DNA of 27,696 nucleotides from JABWCE01 sp964355045 (GTDB lineage Bacteria > Bacteroidota > Bacteroidia > NS11-12g > UBA9320), in NCBI GenBank assembly GCA_964355045.1, contig CAYHCM010000037.1, forward strand, positions 1 through 27,696. Direction: 5' to 3'. Below the pieces are notes generated by a model. It had not been told where the DNA came from. It saw only the letters and a list, made by a program, of their open reading frames with translations, and did not search any database. Made by a program: the position numbers and the translations under genes. Below are positions 1-7,844 of the stretch, piece by piece; the stretch's first letter is position 1; the number at the start of each line of letters is the position of its first letter.

Positions 1-17
1 CCTTTTTAATAACAATT

Positions 18-353
18 GAAAAATCAAAACAATTTCTTCTATTCACTCATTTCCTCCTGACTTGTCCGCTCTTCTAAGTTTTAAAAACCAAATCCTTATC
101 TAGCTTGAGTTTCAAGGATTTTTTTTTGATTTTAACCGCACTAACAGCAAAATATTAAATATTTATTCTTTAAAAATTAAAAGCCTTTAGAATCAATTAA
201 AAATTCTAAAACTCAGAAAAAAAATATTTATCCAATTCTCAACGATTAAATATAGAAAAAGTCAATTTTTATAAGCCTTCAAATTTATCAAGCCGCACTA
301 AAATGGACAAGTCAGGAAAAATCAAAACAATTTCTTCTATTCACTCATTTCCT
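18..353. mobile_element. MITE-like insertion with 12-bp terminal inverted repeats and 37-38 bp flanking direct repeats
   Basis: Positions 18-55 and 316-353 are identical over 38 bases. Just inside them lie cctgacttgtcc (56-67) and its exact reverse complement ggacaagtcagg (305-316), sharing one base with the right-hand repeat. The element between the inverted ends is about 261 bp, very AT-rich and has no credible ORF. The right copy of the direct repeat contains the last codons and stop of the PorP/SprF gene (337-353), so the gene stays intact while its end is duplicated beyond the element. Inverted ends abutting direct repeats are the usual mark of transposition with target duplication. A duplication this long is unusual for common IS families, so slippage or recombination remains an alternative. 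No transposase is present. Confidence 0.6.
90..127 (+). terminator. Intrinsic-terminator-like hairpin inside the MITE-like element
   Basis: aaatcctt (90-97) pairs with aaggattt (114-121) around a 16-nt loop and runs into a T tract to about 127 on the plus strand. The stem is AT-rich. Read on the minus strand it would lie downstream of the PorP/SprF gene, but the T-run there is poorer. Confidence 0.4.
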
Positions 354-1674
354 TTATCCAGAAGGTATATTTGGAATTTGGGTTATTATTGATATACACA
401 CGCGCTTCCTCCTTCGACTTGAATCTTCCAACGGAAACATATAACTGAGTAGTTCCCGGATTTTTAACCAAAATAGTTTTATACCCATCGGCTTGTAATT
501 TTTTGGCGAAGTTTTTGGCATTGCTTTCCAATGAAAAAAGGCCGGTAACTATATAAAATCTTCCGGTGCCTGATGAGGCGGCAGGTTTTGCCGGGGTTAC
601 GGTTTCTTTGGGTTCATCATATGTCGGGGTTGTTGGCGTAGTTTTCCTGGCAGTTTCTATAACCCTGGTTTCTTTTACAATTACTATAGTATCTCTTACC
701 CTTATAACTTTTGGTTGTGGTTCTGTCCATCGGTCTCTTACAGGTACAGGTTCCACATCTTTTTCTTTCGACTTGAAGGTAGGAGTATAAGTAAATATGA
801 TTTCATGCGAATTGCCTAATTTAGATAATTTTCTCAAAAAAGTTTTTTCATACATGTAGCCTATCTTTACATCGGGAAGCACCCAAAGTCCGGCCATTAA
901 TCCCATAGCAGCTTTTGGCCTTATCCACAAGCCACCCCAAACCAACCCTGTTTTTTCGGCTAATAAATTGATATCAACCCGTAACGGAATATTTTTTTGA
1001 GCCTGCCAAAAAACAAATGGAGTTATAAGAACATCCTCGTCGGGCTGAATGGTGTATTTAACATGCCCGTTGGCAATAGCGTTATTTGTATAATCTAATT
1101 CCCCTTTTATGGTTTCGCCTAAGGTATTTTTGCTTTTTATCAGTTGTTGTACCGCAGCACCAATTTCCAAAACATCCGTATTAAACGAAAGACCCGCTCT
1201 GAAATTAACCGATGTTTTATTAGCGCCAAACATGGAAGTATAAAAAGGATCTTCGTAATCCTCTGTAAGGATAGATGAAGGATTGGCGTTTACAGAAATA
1301 AAATCGAGCCCCATACCAAAACGAAGATTATTATTTTCATCCATATTTTTCAAACCGTAAGCATAGCTTAATCCCATCACCTGTTTGCTGATAAAAGGCG
1401 CTTTTTCGGCCCAAAAGAAACCACCAACGGCTGATTTTATAGCTTCAGGCGATATGGCAAACGAACCCATAAACGCCTCCGGGCTTCCTTGTATTCCGGT
1501 CCAGTATTTTCTACCGGCCATGGTAATATTTAGGGGTGAAACGCTTCGTGCCATTGACGGGTTTGAAATATTGAGCATTTGCGAAGTGAAACCAAACAAC
1601 GGTGCCTGTTGTGCAAAGGCTGAAAATGAAAAACCGGAAAGGAGTATTATGAGGGTTATATATTTAGTTTTCAT
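337..1674 (-). CDS. PorP/SprF family type IX secretion membrane protein with C-terminal SPOR domain
   Basis: 445 aa. A signal peptide (about 1-21, ending AFAQQ) is followed by a PorP/SprF-like outer-membrane beta-barrel region (about 22-300) with the family-like opening (asparagine/proline-rich start, then RKYWTGIQGSPEAF) and alternating beta strands. A proline/threonine-rich linker (about 305-368) leads to a SPOR-like domain (about 371-445, starting GRFYIVTGLFS and containing LYVSVGRFKSKEEA). SprF-type proteins are known partners for secretion of type B CTD cargo through the type IX system. SPOR domains bind denuded peptidoglycan glycan strands. The gene follows a type B CTD gene with an 8-bp gap, so the pair is very probably one operon with cargo first and partner second. 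The SPOR fusion is less usual and suggests anchoring of the barrel to the wall. The family call is strong; the exact partner role is inferred from position. Confidence 0.85.
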   Translation of the reverse strand: MKTKYITLIILLSGFSFSAFAQQAPLFGFTSQMLNISNPSMARSVSPLNITMAGRKYWTGIQGSPEAFMGSFAISPEAIKSAVGGFFWAEKAPFISKQVMGLSYAYGLKNMDENNNLRFGMGLDFISVNANPSSILTEDYEDPFYTSMFGANKTSVNFRAGLSFNTDVLEIGAAVQQLIKSKNTLGETIKGELDYTNNAIANGHVKYTIQPDEDVLITPFVFWQAQKNIPLRVDINLLAEKTGLVWGGLWIRPKAAMGLMAGLWVLPDVKIGYMYEKTFLRKLSKLGNSHEIIFTYTPTFKSKEKDVEPVPVRDRWTEPQPKVIRVRDTIVIVKETRVIETARKTTPTTPTYDEPKETVTPAKPAASSGTGRFYIVTGLFSLESNAKNFAKKLQADGYKTILVKNPGTTQLYVSVGRFKSKEEARVYINNNPNSKYTFWIKEMSE

Positions 1675-1682
1675 AGATAATT

Positions 1683-4600
1683 TTATTTTAAGTTATTTAA
1701 TATAGTTAAAATGCCGGTATAGGTTTTTCCTGTTTTTTTATTTTCAATTACATAAACATAATATCCGTCGGGCAATGGCGTGTTATTTCGTTCACCATTC
1801 CAGTTATTATTATAGGAGAGGGAAGAAAACACAAGCTGACCTTCACGGGTAAATACATTTACATTGCAGTTTTTAGGATCGCTTATATTGCTCAAAACCC
1901 AGGTATCATTATGTCCGTCGCTATTTGGAGTTAAAAGGTTTGGAACAGAGTTGGTATTATCTGAATTAACAAAAACCGTCATGGTATCCATTCTTTCGCA
2001 ACCAAACGTATTATAAGCCCTTAAAATATATTTTGTTGTTACCAAAGGCCGGGCCGTCGGCGTTAGTATCGTGGCGTCATTGAGAAATAAATCAGGTATC
2101 CATTCAATCATACCATCCGAAGTACCTTTAAAAGTTACCGGTTTTCCGGGAAGCACCGTAAAGTCGGGCCCGGCATTTACAGATGGCCGTCCTAAAAGTG
2201 TAATTCGAATACTGTCGGAACTAAAGCATTGTGAAGAAACAGAAATTGTTGCTTTTTTAAAGGTATTGGTACTTAATAAAAGTGAATCATATGTTCCGAG
2301 GTCGTTCCATACTACGGTTCCGGCAGATTTGGTAATCTTTACTTTCTGAACGTCGCCTGTGCAAAGGACTGTATCACCGTGTGGTTTAAGCTTTATTGAA
2401 GGGGTAACATATGACATAACCGAAACCGGAAGAGTATCAGAACAGCCATTGGATAAAGTTATCTTTAGTCGGCCTGTTTGAACACCTGAAACGCCGGGTG
2501 TAAAAACTAAATTGGGAGTTGTAAAAATTGAAGTGTTTATTTTCCATTCTGTTTGGCTAATAGTAGTTAATGGAGGAAGTACAGAGGTATTTGTAACATC
2601 AATAGGTGCCGGGAAACAAGGGAGTTTGGCTGAATAGCTTAATACCGGTAATGAATCTATGGTTATCAATTTTGTAATTGTATCTGTAAATCCGCCTGAA
2701 TTTGTAATAATTAGTTTAATGGTGTAAGGTCCTGATACACGAATCAGTTTTTTAATGGTATCTGAATTTTCAGGGGTTAAAACAATGGACTTACCGTTGA
2801 TTGACCATTCCCAAAAAAGAAGTGGATAAACGGAGCGGGAGTTTTCGGCTGAAATAATCAAAGAATCGTTGGCACAATGACCTGAAGTGGTAATTAAAGC
2901 TACCGGATATAAACCTGAAAGAATATTATTACCTCCAGTTTGATTACCAAACGCATAAAATCCAAATCCGGGAGCACCAGTGGCACTAAGTCCATAGCCC
3001 TTTCCGGGAGTAGTACCCGAGCCACCTAAATTAAAACTGGTGGTTCCATTACTAAATACTACCCTTAAATTAGCAGGGTCATTTACCAAATCATTAATAA
3101 GTAATGTATCATACGACATTCCAACATTTGTTAGTGTAAAACTTGTACTATTAAGAGGATTTGTCAACTGCCAGTATCTAATATCTGAGATATGAGAAAT
3201 ATCGGTTGGTAAAGTTAAAATAGGAGCCTTGCCGCTAAAACTTTTGAAACCAATATCAAAAGTTGTAATGCCTGAAGGCCACACAGCACTAATATAAACC
3301 GGCCTGAATTCATTACTTAAACCAATAGGAATAACATCATTAATATTAAAGCCTACAGTTAAACCCAAATATCTTATATATAAAGGGCCTTTAACATAGC
3401 TTAGCGCATTGCCCGGATAAACATTAATATTACTTCTGAAAAGTATTAGCGTGTCGGAATTGGTTGTTTCTACAAATCCCTGTATCAATTGCAATCCATT
3501 GCTGAGCGTCAATTTACCATGTAGATATAAAGTTTCATTTAATCCCTGCATTACTATTCTGCCAATACCGGCAGCAGGATGTGTGTATAAATTTATGGAT
3601 TTGGTAATGGAAACAAATTCGGTACTGCTAATACTGTCAAGATAAATATTCCATCCATTGCTTGCTTTTGTATGAGCAGAAGTCAATGAATAATTCCCAT
3701 CGCGAGTAGTTACATACAAATTGTTGTTCTTAAACAATACCCATCCCAAATTATTTTTGTCAAGGTAATGCCGTATTTTATCTTCCACGTCAAATGGTTG
3801 TCTTCCTGTAAGTCCATTTCCTGAAATACCGTTATAAACACAATTTGTTGCATCAATATCCGACACCGGAACAAACCCTATCATAGAAGCATCAAGAAAA
3901 ATATAATATTTTGAAATCAAGTCGAAGGTTGTATTGGTAGGTACAACATTAGTATTGCCTTTTAACGTAATTCCATAAGCTGATTGTGATAATTTTGTAT
4001 CACTCAAAGCAAGAGTAAATAAGCCCCCGTCGGATACTGCACTTATTGCTGAACTGTCAAGTCCCTTCAATTCAGAATTAAGAATTGTTACAGAGACTGC
4101 AGGGGTTAAGACTGATTGTTGAAAATACATGCCTGTTTCTCCTCCTGTTATTATATTATCCGAAAACAATAAGTTAAAGGAATTATAAACATCTTGCACA
4201 ATTATTCCACCCTTTGCATTAATAATGGTAGTACTCACAATATCCGCCTGTCCACTGCCATCCATATTATATAAATACATACCCGTAAAATTAATAGCCG
4301 GATCAAAGCGAGTCAAAATATTATATTGAAAAATCAGATTGTCGGTATTTCCTGTAAAATTATTTAGAAAAATACCATTGGTTTCAGCAGTTATATTTAA
4401 ATACGATATGGAAAAAGCTACAGAATTTTTACTGTCAAAATTATTCATACTTAAACCACTACCTACCGAATCAATAGTAACGACTGATATATTGGCATAA
4501 TAATTTTCAGAAAGAGTAATGGCTTCCGCATTTTGTTCACCGGTTTTTATTAAACAATTATTAATATTATTAGATTGGGTCACAAACACACCTGCTGCCA

Positions 4601-5156
4601 TATTAATACCGGAAATGGCAAAGTTGGATATAATTAAATTGCTCAGTGTTAAACTGTAATAATCACCTCTGCCGGCTATCCCGTAAGAAATTTCATACTC
4701 CTTATTGTATTTTGTTAGTGAATAAAATTTATTTGGATTATCCCCGAGGAATTGAATACCATCTATTTCCACACCATACGATTGAATTTCAAAGAGGGTA
4801 TTGCCTGAAATGGGGCTTCCAACAGATAAATCGGGAGATACAATAATCGTTTCAGGATTGCGGGTCATCGTCAAAGGGCTCATTCCCCAATTGGCTCCTC
4901 GTATTACCAGAGGAATATTTATAACAACTTTTTCGGCATATAAACCTTCTGAAATATTAATAGTATCGCCAATATTGGCAGAAAATAGCACATTATTAAT
5001 AGTTTGCTTGGGCCCGATTCCGGGTCCCGAATTAATTGGGTCAGACCCATCATTTAACAAATCATCTCCGGTATTAACGTTTACATACCATTGGGCAGCA
5101 TTGGCTGTATTAAAAAAAAGAAGCGCAAAAAGGATTGAAAATAGTTTTATATTCAT
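1683..5156 (-). CDS. Large secreted surface protein with beta-helix region and type B gliding-motility (CHU_C) C-terminal domain
   Basis: 1157 aa. A signal peptide (about 1-20, ending ANA) precedes a long N-terminal region (about 25-450) rich in short repeated strands with N/G turns, typical of a right-handed parallel beta-helix (pectate-lyase-like fold, no catalytic set recognised). The middle (about 480-780) looks like a beta-sandwich region, and residues about 780-1060 look like PKD/Ig-type modules. The last 85 or so residues (VPNLLTPNSDGHNDTWVLS ... LPDGYYVYVIENKKTGKTYTGILTIL) are a clear type B T9SS sorting domain. Such proteins cross the outer membrane by the type IX system and remain at the cell surface or are released. 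The downstream PorP/SprF gene is its likely dedicated partner. The substrate is unknown; adhesin is a reasonable guess only. Confidence 0.85.
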   Translation of the reverse strand: MNIKLFSILFALLFFNTANAAQWYVNVNTGDDLLNDGSDPINSGPGIGPKQTINNVLFSANIGDTINISEGLYAEKVVINIPLVIRGANWGMSPLTMTRNPETIIVSPDLSVGSPISGNTLFEIQSYGVEIDGIQFLGDNPNKFYSLTKYNKEYEISYGIAGRGDYYSLTLSNLIISNFAISGINMAAGVFVTQSNNINNCLIKTGEQNAEAITLSENYYANISVVTIDSVGSGLSMNNFDSKNSVAFSISYLNITAETNGIFLNNFTGNTDNLIFQYNILTRFDPAINFTGMYLYNMDGSGQADIVSTTIINAKGGIIVQDVYNSFNLLFSDNIITGGETGMYFQQSVLTPAVSVTILNSELKGLDSSAISAVSDGGLFTLALSDTKLSQSAYGITLKGNTNVVPTNTTFDLISKYYIFLDASMIGFVPVSDIDATNCVYNGISGNGLTGRQPFDVEDKIRHYLDKNNLGWVLFKNNNLYVTTRDGNYSLTSAHTKASNGWNIYLDSISSTEFVSITKSINLYTHPAAGIGRIVMQGLNETLYLHGKLTLSNGLQLIQGFVETTNSDTLILFRSNINVYPGNALSYVKGPLYIRYLGLTVGFNINDVIPIGLSNEFRPVYISAVWPSGITTFDIGFKSFSGKAPILTLPTDISHISDIRYWQLTNPLNSTSFTLTNVGMSYDTLLINDLVNDPANLRVVFSNGTTSFNLGGSGTTPGKGYGLSATGAPGFGFYAFGNQTGGNNILSGLYPVALITTSGHCANDSLIISAENSRSVYPLLFWEWSINGKSIVLTPENSDTIKKLIRVSGPYTIKLIITNSGGFTDTITKLITIDSLPVLSYSAKLPCFPAPIDVTNTSVLPPLTTISQTEWKINTSIFTTPNLVFTPGVSGVQTGRLKITLSNGCSDTLPVSVMSYVTPSIKLKPHGDTVLCTGDVQKVKITKSAGTVVWNDLGTYDSLLLSTNTFKKATISVSSQCFSSDSIRITLLGRPSVNAGPDFTVLPGKPVTFKGTSDGMIEWIPDLFLNDATILTPTARPLVTTKYILRAYNTFGCERMDTMTVFVNSDNTNSVPNLLTPNSDGHNDTWVLSNISDPKNCNVNVFTREGQLVFSSLSYNNNWNGERNNTPLPDGYYVYVIENKKTGKTYTGILTILNNLK

Positions 5157-5388
5157 GACGATAAATTAAGTGAGCAAAGTAATAGTATAAATTTATATTT
5201 TGGTGAACCTATGTATAAAAAAGTGTTAATAAAGTGACGGAGTCGAAAATTCCGTTACAAGGAAATTAACTCAGGTGCACATATCAGTAATGGATAAGCT
5301 AATTTAGAATGAATAAACATTAGAAAATTTGGTGATAGTTTGTCATATATAAACTGTAGAAAAGTTAATTTTTTAAAAATAATAATAT

Positions 5389-5417
5389 AAAAAAAAGGTG
5401 AGCTTATTAAACTCACC
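5389..5417 (-). terminator. Intrinsic terminator of the 54-aa gene
   Basis: On the minus strand GGTGAG and CTCACC (5412-5417 with 5397-5402) form a perfect 6-bp stem with a 9-nt loop, followed at once by a run of T (5389-5396). It lies 25 bp past the stop codon of the small ORF at 5443-5607, supporting that ORF as a real transcription unit. Confidence 0.75.
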
Positions 5418-5442
5418 AATTTCATATCTTTAATAAAGTAAA

Positions 5443-5607
5443 TTATTTGTCATCAATTCCGGGAACATAATCAAGTATTATTCCGGATTCTTCCTTATAT
5501 GGCGAAGCTACTAATACACGAGCTCCATATAGTTTTAAATTAGCAGTTCGTTGCTTCGAAACTGTTTTGTTCACTCTCTCTTTTCGTTTTAATCGGGTAA
5601 CTGCCAT
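5443..5607 (-). CDS. Small basic protein of unknown function (54 aa)
   Basis: 54 aa starting MAVTRLKRKERVNKTVSKQR, with a lysine/arginine-rich N-terminal half and a more acidic, hydrophobic C-terminal half ending VPGIDDK. An ATG start, a complete frame and a strong terminator 25 bp after the stop support expression. The basic N-terminus resembles small nucleic-acid- or ribosome-associated proteins in general style; similar short 'MAV(T/K)RLKRK' proteins occur in Bacteroidota as far as I recall, but I cannot name a function. It stands alone between the CTD gene and the lipoprotein gene, both also on the minus strand, and is separated from each by more than 200 bp. Confidence 0.65.
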   Translation of the reverse strand: MAVTRLKRKERVNKTVSKQRTANLKLYGARVLVASPYKEESGIILDYVPGIDDK

Positions 5608-5761
5608 ACGTCTGTTTTTTTAAGGCTGCAAAATAAATCCTTTTTCGGTTTATAAACAAGGGGGTTTTAAAAATAGTTCGTAGCTCGAAAGTTCTTTGTT
5701 CTATGTTGCATTCCTGAGTAGTTTACTTACCGATTGGATTGACTTTTCTTACAAATTAATC

Positions 5762-5788
5762 TATCGGTTGGTGTCCCACCAACCGATA
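5762..5788 (-). terminator. Strong 12-bp hairpin downstream of the lipoprotein gene
   Basis: tatcggttggtg (5762-5773) pairs perfectly with caccaaccgata (5777-5788) around a 3-nt loop. It lies about 32 bp past the stop of the lipoprotein gene at 5821. There is no good T-run on the minus strand, so it could be a terminator or mRNA-protecting stem, or the hairpin of a dispersed intergenic unit. The sequence acaaatttcaattttc beside it recurs next to the hairpin at 9461-9477. Confidence 0.5.
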
Positions 5789-5820
5789 ACAAATTTCAAT
5801 TTTCAATTTTCAAAGTCTTC

Positions 5821-6972
5821 TTATAATCTGTACCCACTATAAAAACTATTTATTTTAGATGTTATCTGACTAAAGATGGGTTTGGTAAATTCAATAAACA
5901 ACTGCTGCGGGGCGGGAGGGTAGGCCTCACGTTGTTTTATATAATTTAACTGCTCGGTTGTCAATGCCCGTTCATCCCCATTGAACCATCCCCAGCGGGT
6001 TTCCCAAACAAAAGTACCCGGCAGTTTATTTTGGCTAAGGGTTGAACCGGTTTGGGCATCTATTATTCTCATATCCAAAAGCCCGCTTGAGGCAAGGGTT
6101 TTGGTAAATGTATGCAGGGTTGCTTTTACCGTTCCATAGGTATTTTTCTTTTCTTTATTTGCCAAAGTTTCAGTTTTTAAAATCACGCTATCGCGGCTTA
6201 CTTCCTGCTCCTTTTCATGTATAAAAACTTGCCCTACTACAAAATCATCAAATCTGCATTGCAAATATTGATGCGGCTTAATATTATATGTTTTTGCTTC
6301 TTCGGGGGTATAAAACCTTACAAACTCATAATTTAATGTGAATAAATATTCCTTGATTTTATTTTCAAAAAATTCGTTGCTTATTTGCATTGTTCGGCTA
6401 TGCATGGGTATATGTTCCATAATAACGCGAATGGTTCCTGCTTCTTTTGCCAATTGAATTTGCTTATCTACATCCTTAAAATTTATTTGGTAAGTTTTGG
6501 CTTTTATAAAATGGCGATAGGCATTTTGAGCAGAAGTTAGTGTATTGAATTTTAATTCTTCCATCCCTAAATCGTATCTTACTGAAGCTGCATTAGCTTT
6601 GGCTTGTTCCAAATCAGTAGTATATCGGTTCGGGTCAGGTATTACTTTAAGGCAAGCCGGGCAGCGATTAATTTTATCATATATATAATTTAGGTGTTCA
6701 TAATTAACTATTATCTTTTCCCATTTGTAAAGGTCAGAGGATGCTTTTAACCTGATAACATCTTCCATTTTCATGGTTACCTCATAATTATATGCCTGTT
6801 TTAGAGTTCTCGCAGCTTTTTCATTTCCCGGGCTTTTTCTTAGTTTATTAATTGAGCGGTCAATGGCCTGCGAATAATTACCCTTTTGCAATTTGCGTTG
6901 ACCTGTGCAATTAATTAATACAACAGTTAAAAGAATGAAAGCTCCAAAGAAAAGGTAGAATTTTGTTTTCAT
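5821..6972 (-). CDS. Lipoprotein of unknown function (383 aa)
   Basis: 383 aa. The N-terminus is a lipoprotein signal with hydrophobic core and lipobox LINC, lipidated cysteine at residue 22. The next 100 or so residues are helical and TPR-like (YSQAIDRSINKLRKSPGNEKAARTLKQAY), suggesting a short repeat region. A CPAC pair lies near residues 104-107. The C-terminal half (about 180-383) is mixed beta and ends in aromatic-rich FTKPIFSQITSKINSFYSGY. No enzymatic motif was recognised. It is most likely an envelope protein facing the periplasm or cell surface. It stands alone, with a 12-bp hairpin after the stop. I recognise no named family. Confidence 0.7.
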   Translation of the reverse strand: MKTKFYLFFGAFILLTVVLINCTGQRKLQKGNYSQAIDRSINKLRKSPGNEKAARTLKQAYNYEVTMKMEDVIRLKASSDLYKWEKIIVNYEHLNYIYDKINRCPACLKVIPDPNRYTTDLEQAKANAASVRYDLGMEELKFNTLTSAQNAYRHFIKAKTYQINFKDVDKQIQLAKEAGTIRVIMEHIPMHSRTMQISNEFFENKIKEYLFTLNYEFVRFYTPEEAKTYNIKPHQYLQCRFDDFVVGQVFIHEKEQEVSRDSVILKTETLANKEKKNTYGTVKATLHTFTKTLASSGLLDMRIIDAQTGSTLSQNKLPGTFVWETRWGWFNGDERALTTEQLNYIKQREAYPPAPQQLFIEFTKPIFSQITSKINSFYSGYRL

Positions 6973-7193
6973 ATATAATTTATTTATTAATAAAATTATT
7001 AGCTAAAAGTATGCCGCGAAATTAAGTTTTGTTGGTTAGTAATTTTATTAACTCCTTCAGATTAAAATATTAATTTTAAAAAACTTATTAGAGATAATAG
7101 AATTTATACCAAGTAATACTGGGAAATGACAAATGATAGATTTATCCAAATTCCGAATATTTTTTTCCCCTTTACAATTATCGATGGAAATAG

Positions 7194-7201
7194 TATTTTT
7201 G
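7194..7201 (+). promoter_or_regulatory. Putative -7 box of the ParE-type toxin-antitoxin operon
   Basis: TATTTTTG matches the Bacteroidetes TAnnTTTG -7 element and lies 19 bp before the antitoxin ATG. No convincing TTTG -33 element is present about 20 bp upstream, so support is partial. Confidence 0.4.
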
Positions 7202-7220
7202 AAAAGAAAAATTATAAACT

Positions 7221-7466
7221 ATGTTGCGTGAAACTCAAAAAGTAACCGAATTGAAAAATAACATTCACTCCTTAGTTGATGAATCGAAGAGTGTAAAACT
7301 TTTACAAAAAGTTGAAAATGATTTGAAAGCTGAAAAAAATGATTGGTGGGATGAATTGCCGACAGAAGAACAAAAGCGTATCACAAAAGCATTAAAAAAT
7401 GCTAAATCGGGGAAAAATTTAATTTCGCACGAGGATGCAGTTAAAAGAATTAAACACATTATCTAA
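7221..7466 (+). CDS. Putative antitoxin of a type II toxin-antitoxin pair
   Basis: 81 aa, charged and helical, with WWDELPTEEQKRITKALKNA near residues 42-61 and a C-terminal HEDAVKRIKHII. The form (helical N-terminus, 'W-W-x-E-L ... GK ... S/H-E-x-x-x-x-I' tail) is typical of antitoxins paired with ParE/RelE toxins in Bacteroidota. The toxin gene follows after 14 bp on the same strand, and a TAnnTTTG box lies just upstream. Such antitoxins bind and neutralise the toxin and often autorepress the operon. The specific antitoxin family was not identified; the assignment depends on the neighbour. Confidence 0.7.
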   Translation: MLRETQKVTELKNNIHSLVDESKSVKLLQKVENDLKAEKNDWWDELPTEEQKRITKALKNAKSGKNLISHEDAVKRIKHII

Positions 7467-7480
7467 CTGCCAATTTCAAA

Positions 7481-7771
7481 ATGAAAATCCGATGGGAAGA
7501 AAGCGCCATCCTGCGATTGGAAAATATTAAGGCTTACCTCATAGAAGAATTTGGATTAAAAGTTTCGGAAAATTTCGCCTACAATTCGATTCAAATAATA
7601 GAATCTTTAATCAAACATCCCGAAAAAGGTCAAATTTCAAAAAAGAATAAAGAGGTTCGTAAAATACATTTAACAAAAACTGTGGTCGCTTTTTATACGG
7701 TTCTTGAAAAAGAAATCGTAATTTTAAATGTATTTGATCAACGTAATGATCCTAATAAGAGCAAATTTTAA
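7481..7771 (+). CDS. ParE/RelE-family toxin
   Basis: 96 aa. The fold pattern is that of ParE/RelE toxins: an N-terminal strand (MKIRWEESAILRLENIKAYL) with a helix containing the usual A-x-x-x-L-x-x-I spacing, a middle helix pair, EVRKIHLTKTVVAFYTVLEKEIVILNVFDQRNDP as the C-terminal sheet, and the characteristic terminal F-D-x-R-x-x-P. ParE toxins poison gyrase, RelE toxins cut mRNA on the ribosome. The FDQRNDP ending is commoner in ParE-type members, but target cannot be settled from sequence alone. It follows its antitoxin by 14 bp. Length is normal for the family. Confidence 0.82.
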   Translation: MKIRWEESAILRLENIKAYLIEEFGLKVSENFAYNSIQIIESLIKHPEKGQISKKNKEVRKIHLTKTVVAFYTVLEKEIVILNVFDQRNDPNKSKF

Positions 7772-7844
7772 TAAAAGCTATTATATTTCACGTGAGTAAC
7801 TATTCGAATATCTTAAATAGAACTGGAATCAAATATTCTTAGAA

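Noticed and set aside
4801..5169. Plus-strand 122-codon frame
   Set aside because: Antisense shadow of the start of the type B CTD gene, without domain features.
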